64,000 nt of DNA, taken from positions 1 to 64,000 of the forward strand of contig CALUTI010000002.1 of assembly GCA_944323695.1 (NCBI GenBank), written 5' to 3'. Position numbers and translations under genes: made by a program. Positions 26,685 through 35,732 of the stretch are shown here, one piece after another. The notes under the pieces are model-generated. The model ran no database searches. It worked only from the letters and a program-made list of their open reading frames with translations, and was not told the origin of the DNA. Each line of letters begins with the position of its first letter. Positions within the stretch are counted from its first letter, which is position 1. The stretch comes from Candidatus Gastranaerophilales bacterium (GTDB lineage: Bacteria > Cyanobacteriota > Vampirovibrionia > Gastranaerophilales > Gastranaerophilaceae).

Positions 26685-27266
26685 ATGGCATCAATAAGTT
26701 CAATACGTAATTTTTCATTTTCTCGTGCTTACGACAAATTCAGCCGTAAGGTTTCTCGTATTGCTTTAGATGCTGTGGGCAGCAGTGAAAATTTGCCTAC
26801 AATTTCCAACCCCAAAAAGCTTAATGCCATTGATTGGATAGGAAAAAATCTTTCCTCTGCAGAAAACCGCTTAATTCTTGGCGCTTCAGCTCTTTTGTCC
26901 CAGCCTTTTATTGATGCCTCCAATAAAGAAGTTGATGCAGAAACACGAAGGTATTCCATCTGCAGGACTATAGCAAAAATTATTGCCGGCACAGCTACAG
27001 GATATACTATTCGTAAGCTGTGTATCAAATCTATTGATGCGTTTGCAAAATTACCGTCAGAAATTAAACCTGATATGAAGTTTAAAAATTTAAGACAGGT
27101 TTTGGCTCCGACTTTGAAATGCACGGCAGAAGAACTTGCGCAATATAAAAATACTCTGGGAACAATTCTGGCTCTTGGAGTTATGGTATTTACCAACTTT
27201 TTAATTGATGCCCCGCTTACAAAAGCGTTAACCAACTTATTTGCAGGGAGGAGTGAAAACAAATGA
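26685..27266 (+). CDS. Uncharacterised membrane protein
   Basis: 193 residues from the ATG preceded by TAGGAAT. A basic, Ser/Arg-rich N-terminus (SIRNFSFSRAYDKFSRK) is followed by polar sequence and two hydrophobic segments (IIAGTATGYTI and TILALGVMVFTNFLI). Family unrecognised. It overlaps the next gene by 4 bases (ATGA), so the two are translationally coupled and probably work together. Confidence 0.75.
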   Translation: MASISSIRNFSFSRAYDKFSRKVSRIALDAVGSSENLPTISNPKKLNAIDWIGKNLSSAENRLILGASALLSQPFIDASNKEVDAETRRYSICRTIAKIIAGTATGYTIRKLCIKSIDAFAKLPSEIKPDMKFKNLRQVLAPTLKCTAEELAQYKNTLGTILALGVMVFTNFLIDAPLTKALTNLFAGRSENK

Positions 27267-27928
27267 ATGTAGCTTCTCTTTTCAATAATTTTAAAAATAC
27301 TATTTTAACCAAATACGGGCCGAATCCTGCTAAAATGTTGATTTATACAGGAGTTTTGGGCTGGTTTTTGTCATCTGCGGCACAGGTTGTTGCAATAGCA
27401 GTTAATGACAAGATTCCAAAAGAGCAGAAAATGTTTCTGATTCCTCAGGAAATCGGCGATGGTGCCATAAATGTTGTTTCTTTCTTCCTTGTCACTTCTG
27501 TTATTAAAAACTTTGCATCAAGGCTTGTTTCTTCAGGCCGGTTGGCAACTCCAAATATAAGAAAGTTTTTAACAGAGTCCGGGATTAACATTAAGACTAA
27601 AAAAGGCTGGAAAGTTCTTCCTAATTTTGATTTTTCAAAATTCAACATTGAAAATATGACGAATTTTTACAAGATTAAGGATGAATATAAAAGCTTTAAA
27701 AACGGTGTTGATGTAATCGGTATGACTGCCGGTTCTATTCTTTCCTGTAATATAATAACTCCTATATTGCGTAATAAGTATGCAGCAAGCCGACAAAAGA
27801 AAACTTTGGCTGAAATGAATATGATTGAGCAGGATAAAGTTAAGTACCCGAGAGGCATTTCTATGGATACTTATCAAAAATATGCCGCAATGAAGTATTC
27901 TACCCCTTCTTCATCCTTAAAAATATAG
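27263..27928 (+). CDS. Uncharacterised membrane protein, partner of the preceding gene
   Basis: 221 residues with at least three hydrophobic segments (MLIYTGVLGWFLSSAAQVVAI, AINVVSFFLVTSVI, and DVIGMTAGSILSCNII) and a basic C-terminal tail ending TPSSSLKI. No known domain. It starts inside the preceding gene (ATGA overlap) behind GGAGG. Its 3' end overlaps the convergent anti-sigma gene by 12 bases. Confidence 0.75.
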   Translation: MNVASLFNNFKNTILTKYGPNPAKMLIYTGVLGWFLSSAAQVVAIAVNDKIPKEQKMFLIPQEIGDGAINVVSFFLVTSVIKNFASRLVSSGRLATPNIRKFLTESGINIKTKKGWKVLPNFDFSKFNIENMTNFYKIKDEYKSFKNGVDVIGMTAGSILSCNIITPILRNKYAASRQKKTLAEMNMIEQDKVKYPRGISMDTYQKYAAMKYSTPSSSLKI

Positions 27929-28453
27929 TGTTGCAAGAAATCCGAATACAATTATGCTTATTAGAGCCGTAAATGCTCCTATAAGTTTATAAAACGGATC
28001 TATTTGTATTTTTTCGGGATTCTTGCTTAATTTGTTTATAATAAGTTTTGAATAATCATTTTTCCATTCGGTTCGTGTTTTTTCAAAGGAACTGTGAAGA
28101 AGCTTTTTGAAGGTGTACATATCTTCCAAATCTTTTCTCGCAAGCGGATTGGATATTGCAATTTTTTTAATGCGAATACTTTCATTTTCGTTTAACTCAT
28201 TATCTATATATGCTGACAAATTGTTTTTAAAATCCTCATATTGCTTTGTATAATACGGATTTGTCTCATCTTCGTAATCCGTAAGCGACAATATATGGCT
28301 GACAATTTTTTTAGATTGCATATAAACTTCTCTGCATTTTGGACAGTGGCGAAGGTGCTCATCTACATATTCCTTTAATCTGGAATTTAATTTATCTTCA
28401 ACGTAAAAGCTCATAAGAGCTACAACCTGATTACATGTTAATTTGTTTTCCAT
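27917..28453 (-). CDS. Putative anti-sigma factor with zinc finger (zf-HC2)
   Basis: 178 residues. The N-terminal domain has the ZAS/zf-HC2 pattern (CNQVVALMSFYVEDKL, then HLRHCPKCREVY, giving H-x3-C-x2-C), followed by a cytoplasmic linker and one C-terminal transmembrane helix (ALISIIVFGFLATLYF). Such proteins hold an ECF sigma factor inactive at the membrane. It lies 10 bases downstream of an ECF sigma gene on the same strand, its expected target. Confidence 0.85.
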   Translation of the reverse strand: MENKLTCNQVVALMSFYVEDKLNSRLKEYVDEHLRHCPKCREVYMQSKKIVSHILSLTDYEDETNPYYTKQYEDFKNNLSAYIDNELNENESIRIKKIAISNPLARKDLEDMYTFKKLLHSSFEKTRTEWKNDYSKLIINKLSKNPEKIQIDPFYKLIGAFTALISIIVFGFLATLYF

Positions 28454-28463
28454 AGAGTACTCC

Positions 28464-29048
28464 TTATATATAAGATTTCAGACCGTCTTGAAGTTTGCCT
28501 CTGGCTCGCGCAATTCGTGATTTAACAGTCCCTACGCTTGAATTTGTGACTTCGGCGATTTCTTCATAGCTGAGTCCCTGAAGTTCCCGTAAAATAATTG
28601 CGATACGGAACTGTTCAGGCAGATCACGTATTGCTTCTTTTATCATTTCTTCAAGTTCAGTTGAGAGGCATTTTTCATGAGGTTTGCATTTTTTGTCGGG
28701 TAATTGTGTTTTTATTGAATTTTCTTCGTCATCTTCATCAATAGAAATTACGTCGGGGCGGCGCTGTTTTTTTCTCAGTTCGTCGTAAAATAGGTTTGAT
28801 ATTATCTGGTTAAGCCAGCTTTTAAAGTTTTTCGGATTTTTTAAGTTATGGATATTTCTTGCAACTTTTAAAAGGGCTTCCTGAGTTAAGTCTGCTACAT
28901 TTTCGCGCTTTTTGCTCAGGTATGAAAATGCCGCGAATACATTTTTTTGTTCGCGCCTTATGAGTTCTTCAAGAGCTTTAAGATCATCTTTTTGGGATAA
29001 AACAACAAGTTCTTCAAGCGACATCTTTTTGTAATGATTTCCCGGCAT
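28464..29048 (-). CDS. RNA polymerase sigma factor, ECF family
   Basis: 194 residues with region 2 (ADLTQEALLKVARNIHNL, then FKSWLNQIISNLFYDELRKK) and region 4 (LPEQFRIAIILRELQGLSYEEIAE, with SSVGTVKSRIARARGKL as the -35 recognition helix). A region 3 domain is missing, as in other ECF factors. An acidic linker (IDEDDEENS) separates the domains. Start is supported by AAGGAGAA. Probably autoregulated with its membrane anti-sigma; target genes cannot be read from this window. Confidence 0.92.
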   Translation of the reverse strand: MPGNHYKKMSLEELVVLSQKDDLKALEELIRREQKNVFAAFSYLSKKRENVADLTQEALLKVARNIHNLKNPKNFKSWLNQIISNLFYDELRKKQRRPDVISIDEDDEENSIKTQLPDKKCKPHEKCLSTELEEMIKEAIRDLPEQFRIAIILRELQGLSYEEIAEVTNSSVGTVKSRIARARGKLQDGLKSYI

Positions 29049-29145
29049 AAAATTCTCCTTACTCTAATAGTAAGAAAAATTACCCGTAAATTACTCATTC
29101 TTTGCTATATAGTAGACCGGTTATATTTTTTTATTTAAAATTATA

Positions 29146-30387
29146 CTATTTGTCGGCAATATAGCCTCTTATTGCCGTGTATGACGCAACGTACGGGGAT
29201 GAAAGGTAAATGTATCCCTTTGTGTTACCCATTCTGCCCTGAAAATTCCTGTTTTGGGTAGAAAGGCAAACTTCATCATCCGCGAGGATTCCGGCATGTA
29301 CCCCGACACACGGGCCGCAGCCGGGCGGCAAAATTGTTGCACCTGCTTCCATAAATATTTTGATAAGTCCTTCATCAAGCGACTTCATGTAAATATCTTT
29401 TGAAGCAGGACAAATCAAAAGCCTTACACCTTCTTTAACTTTATTGCCTTTTAAAATTTTGGCAACGGTTCTCATATCTTCAAGTCTTCCGTTTGTGCAG
29501 GTTCCTATATATACCTGATCAACTTTGATTTCGCCGAGTTCATCGACTGTTTTTGTGTTATCAACCGTATGAGGACATGATACTGTGTGCTTAATATCTT
29601 CCGCGTTGATTTCAATTATTCTTTCATAATTTGCATCACTGTCGGGTTTTATTGTACGGAATTTATCTTCCCTGTTATGTTCTTTCAAATATGCTTTTGT
29701 TTTTTCGTCTGCAACAAAAAGTCCTGCTTTTGCACCTGCTTCAACTGCCATATTAGCCAGTGTAAAGCGTTCTGACATTTCCATATTGTCTATGGTGTCC
29801 CCGCAAAATTCAAGTGCTTTATATGTTGCACCATCTGCCCCAATCATACCTATTAAATGGAGCATCAAGTCTTTTGAGCAAATTCCTTCTTTGAATTTGC
29901 CGTTTACAACAATTTTGAATGTTGCAGGAACCTTAAGCCAGGTTTTGCCGAGCGCCATTGCTACCGCAATGTCGGTTGATCCCATGCCGGTTGCAAATGC
30001 TCCTAATGCGCCTGATGTGCAGGTGTGTGAATCTGCGCCGACTAATATTTCGCAGGGGTTTACGTAGCTTTCGATTAATCTCTGGTGACAAACTCCTGTT
30101 CCGACTTCTGACAGAACTGCCCCGTAATCACGCGAAAAATCCCTTAAAGTTGTGTGCATGTTTGAAAGCTCTTTTTTGGGGCTTGGTGATGCGTGATCTA
30201 TAAAAAGAATAGTTCTTTCGGGGTTGTGTAGTTTTTCTTTTCCGAGTTTTTTAAATTCCTGAACAGTCAAAGGACCTGTACCGTCTTGTACTGCACAAAC
30301 ATCGACTTTTGCAATAACAAGTTCACCGGCCTTAACATTTTTACCTGCGTGTTCTGATATTATTTTTTCTGCCAGAGTTAATCCCAT
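29146..30387 (-). CDS. leuC: 3-isopropylmalate dehydratase large subunit (LeuC/homoaconitase family)
   Basis: Aconitase-superfamily large subunit, 413 residues, which with a small LeuD subunit isomerises 2- to 3-isopropylmalate (or homocitrate to homoisocitrate). The [4Fe-4S] ligands lie in YIGTCTNGRLEDM and PPGCGPCVGVHAG; substrate residues occur in GADSHTCTSGALG. The length and ending match the archaeal/thermophile-type LeuC-HacA group rather than the ~470-residue enterobacterial type. No leuD is in the window. Start follows AAAAAGGAG. Confidence 0.9.
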   Translation of the reverse strand: MGLTLAEKIISEHAGKNVKAGELVIAKVDVCAVQDGTGPLTVQEFKKLGKEKLHNPERTILFIDHASPSPKKELSNMHTTLRDFSRDYGAVLSEVGTGVCHQRLIESYVNPCEILVGADSHTCTSGALGAFATGMGSTDIAVAMALGKTWLKVPATFKIVVNGKFKEGICSKDLMLHLIGMIGADGATYKALEFCGDTIDNMEMSERFTLANMAVEAGAKAGLFVADEKTKAYLKEHNREDKFRTIKPDSDANYERIIEINAEDIKHTVSCPHTVDNTKTVDELGEIKVDQVYIGTCTNGRLEDMRTVAKILKGNKVKEGVRLLICPASKDIYMKSLDEGLIKIFMEAGATILPPGCGPCVGVHAGILADDEVCLSTQNRNFQGRMGNTKGYIYLSSPYVASYTAIRGYIADK

Positions 30388-30433
30388 GAAAGCTCCTTTT
30401 TTTTAAGTTTATCATAAAAAAGGAGAAAATATG

Positions 30434-32212
30434 TTAACCGAAAATTTTGAAGGTTGATTCAGTATTCTTTTCAATAACTCTTTGAACAGCATCCATTTCG
30501 GTTGAGATTGCATCTTGTTCGGTATCAAGCTGTTTTAAACGCAATTCAAGATTTTTGTCCTGTGACTGTATAATTTCAATTTTTGAATTAATCTCTTGAA
30601 TAGACTGTTCGTATTGATATTTATCGTATTCATACTGGTTCATTGCGTCATCATATGCATTCTGATCTGTTATTGTATTTGTCGTAAGTGCATAGGTTGT
30701 CTGAGTACCGTCTTCATTAATTAATGTTATATTTATAAAACGTCCGGTGCTATCCTTTTCAATTTTTGCATCTTGTTGTTTTACTTCTTCTTGTCTTTGT
30801 TTTTCGCCTATTGTGTATGTTTTTACTGTTGAATGAATGTCTCCGTTGTCTGTTTTAAATCCGTTCACCATGTCATCACCATTATAAAAAATCGGATAAT
30901 ATACACCGGTTGCGGAATTTTTGACATATCTTACATACCAGCCGTTATCAGGTTTGCCATAGATTTTATTTAACTGATCCTGCCATTGTTCTTCTTCGTT
31001 AAATAATTTTTCCAGCTGATCTGAGCTCAGGCTTGCTAAATATTCGTCCTGTCCATCGTAATATAATTTTTCTTCAATTGTGTAGACATCTGTATAATCT
31101 GCGGCGTTCATATATTTGCCGTTATATTCGTCGTATTCCTCCTGCCATTTTGCGTGTGCTTCGTTATATAAGTTCTCCGGCTTTAAGTTTTCAACTTCAG
31201 ACCAGAATGATTCCCAACGTGAAAGCAGGCTGGCTGCCGTAATTGCATTGTGATCATAATTTGTTTCAGAAAGTTCGTAGTCGTGGACTTCATAACCTGA
31301 GCTTCCGCATGGGTGATCGTTCATATATAAAACAAGATCTACATACAAATCAATCATTTCCTGATACAGGTCAGGATAATAATTTTGAAGTTTTTCTTTG
31401 ATTGCTTTTGTTGTCGCATCCGGTGCGTTGCTTGCAGTTCCCCAGTCTGTACAAAGTGAAGTTAAACCTGCTACACGATTGCTTGTTAATGTTATTCCGC
31501 TTGAAGATACTATTGATTCTCCAACAGTATTCGGATCCCATATAAGTTTACATAAGTTATGCTCAATATGTCCTTGCTGTAAATTCGGATTGTCATTATA
31601 TACAGAGCTATAACACTGAGTTTGCTTGTAATCTGCAGCAAGTCCCTCCATGCTGTAATCTGACAATTGAGGTTCTTTACCTATTACAGATACAATTTTG
31701 TCATAATCAGCTTTAACAAGTTGGATTGTTTTTCCGTCTTTTGTGTAGCTCATTGACGGGGTTAACCTAAAATGCTCACCGTTTAAGTTGGTAGCCTGAT
31801 TCGCCGTTGTTAAACCTTCACCTAAAGATTTTAATTGATCTTTCCCTACATAAAATATATTTTCACCTGCATCTGTCTGAGAATTTATAACTGATGAGCA
31901 GCCTGCAGAAACTATTGAAAAATCATCTGTCCAGTTTGACAGGTAACTTACTTTATAATTACCGTTTCCTTGTGCTATTAATGAAGTGATGACGTTATTT
32001 AGATTCCCGTCATTAAATGAATAAACTGTCTGTGTATAATCTGCTACGGACGGCGGGGTAGGAACGGCCATACCTAAAAGCTGCCCGTAATAATTTGCCG
32101 TCTGATTAGCCAAAGTTGTGCGCTGTTGGTTAATCTGTTGACCTTCATATTCAACATTCGTTTTTCTTGCCGTTAAGCCTAGAAAACGTGCTTGTGATGC
32201 TGCCATTCCCAT
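30434..32212 (-). CDS. Uncharacterised protein, long member of a paralogous family (MGMAASQAR N-terminus)
   Basis: 592 residues, no known domain. The N-terminal ~100 residues (MGMAASQARFLGLTARKTN, then VEYEGQQINQQRTTLANQ) and the C-terminal ~110 residues (DQNAYDDAMNQYEYDKYQY, then a coiled coil ending ESTFKIFG) are nearly identical to those of the gene at 48048-49073. The central ~250 extra residues are unique and rich in Tyr, Asp and Asn. There is no signal peptide; coiled coils at both ends suggest an assembling filament or scaffold, but this is inference. Start follows AAGGG. Confidence 0.8.
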   Translation of the reverse strand: MGMAASQARFLGLTARKTNVEYEGQQINQQRTTLANQTANYYGQLLGMAVPTPPSVADYTQTVYSFNDGNLNNVITSLIAQGNGNYKVSYLSNWTDDFSIVSAGCSSVINSQTDAGENIFYVGKDQLKSLGEGLTTANQATNLNGEHFRLTPSMSYTKDGKTIQLVKADYDKIVSVIGKEPQLSDYSMEGLAADYKQTQCYSSVYNDNPNLQQGHIEHNLCKLIWDPNTVGESIVSSSGITLTSNRVAGLTSLCTDWGTASNAPDATTKAIKEKLQNYYPDLYQEMIDLYVDLVLYMNDHPCGSSGYEVHDYELSETNYDHNAITAASLLSRWESFWSEVENLKPENLYNEAHAKWQEEYDEYNGKYMNAADYTDVYTIEEKLYYDGQDEYLASLSSDQLEKLFNEEEQWQDQLNKIYGKPDNGWYVRYVKNSATGVYYPIFYNGDDMVNGFKTDNGDIHSTVKTYTIGEKQRQEEVKQQDAKIEKDSTGRFINITLINEDGTQTTYALTTNTITDQNAYDDAMNQYEYDKYQYEQSIQEINSKIEIIQSQDKNLELRLKQLDTEQDAISTEMDAVQRVIEKNTESTFKIFG

Positions 32213-32298
32213 AGCAATTTACCCTTAGTTTCCTTTACTTGGATTTACGGCATTTTATAAGAAAAAGTTTAGTATTTGTTACAATTCGTAATAATTAC

Positions 32299-33603
32299 TT
32301 AGATCATTCTGTGAGGTTTTGTAATCTTATCAGATTCCACACGTTCTTTTATTGCTCCAATCGGTTCATAATATGGTGAAACCGTCATAATTTGAGCCGC
32401 AATATCAGGATAGTAATAAATGAATTTTAATTCATCCGTTGTTAAAGGCTGCTGCGTATGTACGTTTGCGTAGCGGACAAGTTCAAGGATATTGCGCGCT
32501 TCGTGTTCATCTTTGAATTCAATCTCAAGATTATTGTAGACGTTTCTAAATCCTTTAATACCGCCGTATTCACCTGTTGTAATCATTCGGCCTGTTTCAA
32601 TTATCTCCGGCTCCCCGCGTCCGAGTTCTTCAAAATCATAGAGTTCGTAGTTTCTGCGATCTTTAAGTGCACCGTCAGCGTGAATTCCTGACTCATGTGC
32701 AAACGCGTTATCACCTACTGCCGGCTGATTTTTAGGAATAGGAACTCCAAAGGCGTATGCAGTATATTTTGCAAGGTGCCATGCTTTGCTTAAATCTATA
32801 TTTTCATCAATTTTATATCTGTCTTTAAAGCCTGCTGATTTTAATATGGCTAAAAGGCAGGATACAAGATCTGCGTTCCCGGCGCGTTCGCCCATCCCGT
32901 TAATTGCTGTGTTTATGTAGGCATCAACTCCGGCATCAACAGCGGCTTTTGCACCCATAACAGAACATCCGACTGCCATTCCTAAGTCATTATGAAAATG
33001 TAATTCAATCGGCATTTGGGTATGTTTTGCTATTTCATAAATCCTGTCATAAGTTGTTTTGGGGTCTTCATAACCCAAGGTGTCACAGTATCTGAATCTG
33101 TGTGCACCGCTTTTTTTAGCTTCTTTTGCATATCGGATTAAAAAGTTTATATCGCTTCTTGATGCGTCTTCTGCGTTAACGCCAATAATTTTTGCGCCAT
33201 GTGATACAGCGCATTCAACAGCTTCACATGTCATTTTTAATATATCTTCAAGAGTTTTTTTACCTTGATATTTTCCGATAGTCATTTGTTCTGAAGTAGA
33301 TTGTGAAAGATTTACATATTTAAGTTTCGGAACATTATTAAATGACTCATCAACGTCATTTGCAATTGCCCTCATCCAGCCGGAAAGTTTTGTCCTGCGG
33401 ATTGCACCGCGTTCAACAAGCTCAAGATTCCCGTTCAGGTAATTTATTTCGTGTTTTGTTGTCGGAAAGCCAAATTCGGATTGAGTAATTCCCATATCAT
33501 CAAGCATAATATTTATTATGGTTTTTTGAAGTTTGGCTAAGCCCAAACGTGAAGTCTGCACCCCGTCTCTGTTTGTTACATCAACAAAATATATTTTTCC
33601 CAT
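32299..33603 (-). CDS. 2-isopropylmalate / homocitrate synthase family protein (LeuA/NifV type)
   Basis: HMGL-type TIM-barrel synthase that condenses acetyl-CoA with a 2-oxoacid; 434 residues from an ATG backed by AAAGGGGAT. Motifs: VTNRDGVQTSRLGL (substrate Arg-Asp), ELHFHNDLGMAVG (metal histidines), NTAINGMGERAGNADL and AFAHESGIHADGALK. It lacks the ~120-residue regulatory domain of classical LeuA, so leucine feedback of that type is not expected. Whether the substrate is 2-oxoisovalerate or 2-oxoglutarate cannot be read off; leuC lies two genes downstream. A palindrome over its -10 (33620-33634) suggests transcriptional control. Confidence 0.85.
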   Translation of the reverse strand: MGKIYFVDVTNRDGVQTSRLGLAKLQKTIINIMLDDMGITQSEFGFPTTKHEINYLNGNLELVERGAIRRTKLSGWMRAIANDVDESFNNVPKLKYVNLSQSTSEQMTIGKYQGKKTLEDILKMTCEAVECAVSHGAKIIGVNAEDASRSDINFLIRYAKEAKKSGAHRFRYCDTLGYEDPKTTYDRIYEIAKHTQMPIELHFHNDLGMAVGCSVMGAKAAVDAGVDAYINTAINGMGERAGNADLVSCLLAILKSAGFKDRYKIDENIDLSKAWHLAKYTAYAFGVPIPKNQPAVGDNAFAHESGIHADGALKDRRNYELYDFEELGRGEPEIIETGRMITTGEYGGIKGFRNVYNNLEIEFKDEHEARNILELVRYANVHTQQPLTTDELKFIYYYPDIAAQIMTVSPYYEPIGAIKERVESDKITKPHRMI

Positions 33604-33619
33604 AGGCAATCCCCTTTTT

Positions 33620-33634
33620 GTGTACATTATACAC
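33620..33634 (-). promoter_or_regulatory. Palindromic operator overlapping TATAAT
   Basis: GTGTA-CATTA-TACAC is a perfect 5-bp inverted repeat. Read on the minus strand it contains TATAAT (33631-33626), the likely -10 of the LeuA/NifV-type gene. A repressor bound here would cover the promoter. The spacing does not fit the NtcA box (GTA-N8-TAC). Confidence 0.5.
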
Positions 33635-33675
33635 GAAATATTAATAACTTGCATTTTTATGGAAAGTTATTTAAA

Positions 33676-35277
33676 ATGTTATCATACACTATGGACAAGC
33701 TATTAGAGAAAAAGATTAATAAAGAGTTTAAAACAGGAAATGTCAAATCAGCTATTGAATTATGCCAGATAGGCTTGCAAAATGACCCCACAAATGCTGA
33801 TTTACATATAAGGCTTGGCGATTTGTTTTTGGCATGGCATTTGGATATTTATAATTCCTGCCAGTATATTGATGAAGCTATAACAGAATACCAGCGCGCT
33901 TTGGAAACTTATATAGACTCTGCGGAAATTTATTTCAAAATTGCTCAGGCACAGTTTTTTAAAGGTGATTTGGATAAGGCAATAAATTACCTTGATATGG
34001 CAATATCAAAAGATGAAAAATCCGCAAAGGCATACTATCTTTTGGCTGAAACTTATACTAAAAAGGCAAGATTTCTTGAAGCTGCTTTGAATGCGAAAAA
34101 AGCGATTAAATATAAACCTTTTAGAAATTCTTGCGCACATTTCTTGTTGTATTCTTTATACAGAGTTTCTTCTTACAGATGCTGGAAAACTACCTTGAAA
34201 GCTAATTTTGAACTGGTGCTTTCCTGGCTTACAATGCCATTTGATATTCAGGCTTTGAAAAATGTCGCAAAATCCCTTTCATATCTTAAATTTATGCCTA
34301 TGATGGTAAAGGGATTTTATATGGTGCAGACAAAAGGTCTGCAGGACGCGATTGAGGTTTATGCACAGGCGATTGAAAAAGCCCCCGGTTTTGTGCCTCT
34401 TTATTGTCTTTTGGGAGATATTTACAGATCTGTAGGGCAATTTGATAATGCTATTACTGAATATAAAATGGCAATCTGGCTGGATAGTTTAAATATCTCT
34501 GCTTATCGTCATCTTTGTCAGGCTTATGAGGAATTGGGCGATTACGACAGTGCGGTTGAAATTTATGAGAAGCTTATTCAAATTATGCCGAATATTCCCG
34601 AATTTCATTCAAATCTCGCAAATATACTTTATATAAAAGGTGATGCGGATGGTGCCGTATCACATTTTCAGACTGCTGTTACGTTGAATCCTAATAAGCA
34701 GTGGACAAGTGTTATTAATCAAACGCTGGGTTATGTTTTTCAGGAAAATAAATCTGATTTGAATGCCGCAATAAGTTCTTACCAGAGTGCATATCTTTTG
34801 ACGCCTGAAGATATTGATATTTACATAAATCTTGGCAGTGCTTTTTACGATAAAGAAGATTATAATAACGCGCTTGCCGTATATAGAAACGCCCTTGACC
34901 TTGAACCTGAGAATGCCAAAATCCATTGTAATTTGGGCTTTTTATATTGGGGTAAAGGCGATATTGATGAAGCTATAAAAGAGTACGAGCTTGCAATTGA
35001 GTATGACAATAACTATGATATAGCATATAACAATTTGGGCGTAATATATCTTGATGATTTAGGCAGAGTACAAAAGGCAATGGAGTTGTTTAAAAAATCA
35101 GTAGAATGTAATCCGAATTATGCACTTGCACATTTTAACCTGGCTCGCTGTATTGCTATTACAGGTGATAAAATAGAAGCTGCTAAACTCTACCAAATAG
35201 CACAGGATATAAATAAAGTTACCGGTGAGATTGATCCCCAGGATATTGTTGATAAAATTAACGGTTTGTTCGATTAG
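33676..35277 (+). CDS. Tetratricopeptide-repeat protein
   Basis: 533 residues from the second possible start. The protein is built almost wholly of TPR units, for example AIELCQIGLQNDPTNADLH, AINYLDMAISKDEKSAKAY, NALAVYRNALDLEPENAKIH and AIKEYELAIEYDNNYDIAY, with about ten to twelve repeats interrupted by a basic segment near residues 160-220. No signal peptide or enzymatic domain. Likely a protein-protein scaffold. The start is uncertain (33676 or 33691). Confidence 0.85.
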   Translation: MLSYTMDKLLEKKINKEFKTGNVKSAIELCQIGLQNDPTNADLHIRLGDLFLAWHLDIYNSCQYIDEAITEYQRALETYIDSAEIYFKIAQAQFFKGDLDKAINYLDMAISKDEKSAKAYYLLAETYTKKARFLEAALNAKKAIKYKPFRNSCAHFLLYSLYRVSSYRCWKTTLKANFELVLSWLTMPFDIQALKNVAKSLSYLKFMPMMVKGFYMVQTKGLQDAIEVYAQAIEKAPGFVPLYCLLGDIYRSVGQFDNAITEYKMAIWLDSLNISAYRHLCQAYEELGDYDSAVEIYEKLIQIMPNIPEFHSNLANILYIKGDADGAVSHFQTAVTLNPNKQWTSVINQTLGYVFQENKSDLNAAISSYQSAYLLTPEDIDIYINLGSAFYDKEDYNNALAVYRNALDLEPENAKIHCNLGFLYWGKGDIDEAIKEYELAIEYDNNYDIAYNNLGVIYLDDLGRVQKAMELFKKSVECNPNYALAHFNLARCIAITGDKIEAAKLYQIAQDINKVTGEIDPQDIVDKINGLFD

Positions 35278-35345
35278 TAACTTTTTGTAACTTTACGGGC
35301 AAAATATTTTTTTAGAAGTTTTATATCTCGTAAAAGGAGACATTT

Positions 35346-35729
35346 ATGCCAATTGTGAGCGGAATTACGAATAGAGGAACAGTTTGGATTAAAAAACTGG
35401 ATAATCATGGCAATTTATTGCAGAAACGTGTTTGCAGAAACAGAATTCAATATGATACAATCTTTAGCAAACATGACGGCCGTCCAAAACTATTTTTGAA
35501 AACTAATTTTTCAAAGAAAACCCAGACTGTATACAAATTTCCTCCAAGAGGCTTTTTGAGTAAACTAATGCCGCAAAAGAGCAAAGGTCTAAAGTCAATT
35601 GATTCGTTAAATTTTTTGACTGCAAAACATTTGCGTAATATTACCGGTTTTAATAATAAAAAATTTGACAGCATCTCTGAAAAATTATTTTGCCAATATC
35701 TTCAACAAATGGAAGATATGTTCCTTTAA
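35346..35729 (+). CDS. Small basic protein of unknown function
   Basis: 127 residues, rich in Lys, Arg, Phe and Asn (for example NKKFDSISEKLF), no known domain or signal. A strong AAAGGAG site before the ATG makes it a real gene. It is followed by the convergent sensor kinase only 3 bases away. Confidence 0.65.
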   Translation: MPIVSGITNRGTVWIKKLDNHGNLLQKRVCRNRIQYDTIFSKHDGRPKLFLKTNFSKKTQTVYKFPPRGFLSKLMPQKSKGLKSIDSLNFLTAKHLRNITGFNNKKFDSISEKLFCQYLQQMEDMFL

Positions 35730-35732
35730 AAA

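Noticed and set aside
30434-32212. Flagellar hook or hook-associated protein
   Set aside because: The coiled-coil ends are suggestive, but no flagellar motif or neighbouring flagellar gene exists.
33620-33634. NtcA nitrogen-control box
   Set aside because: The repeat has GTA-N5-TAC spacing, not the GTA-N8-TAC of NtcA sites.
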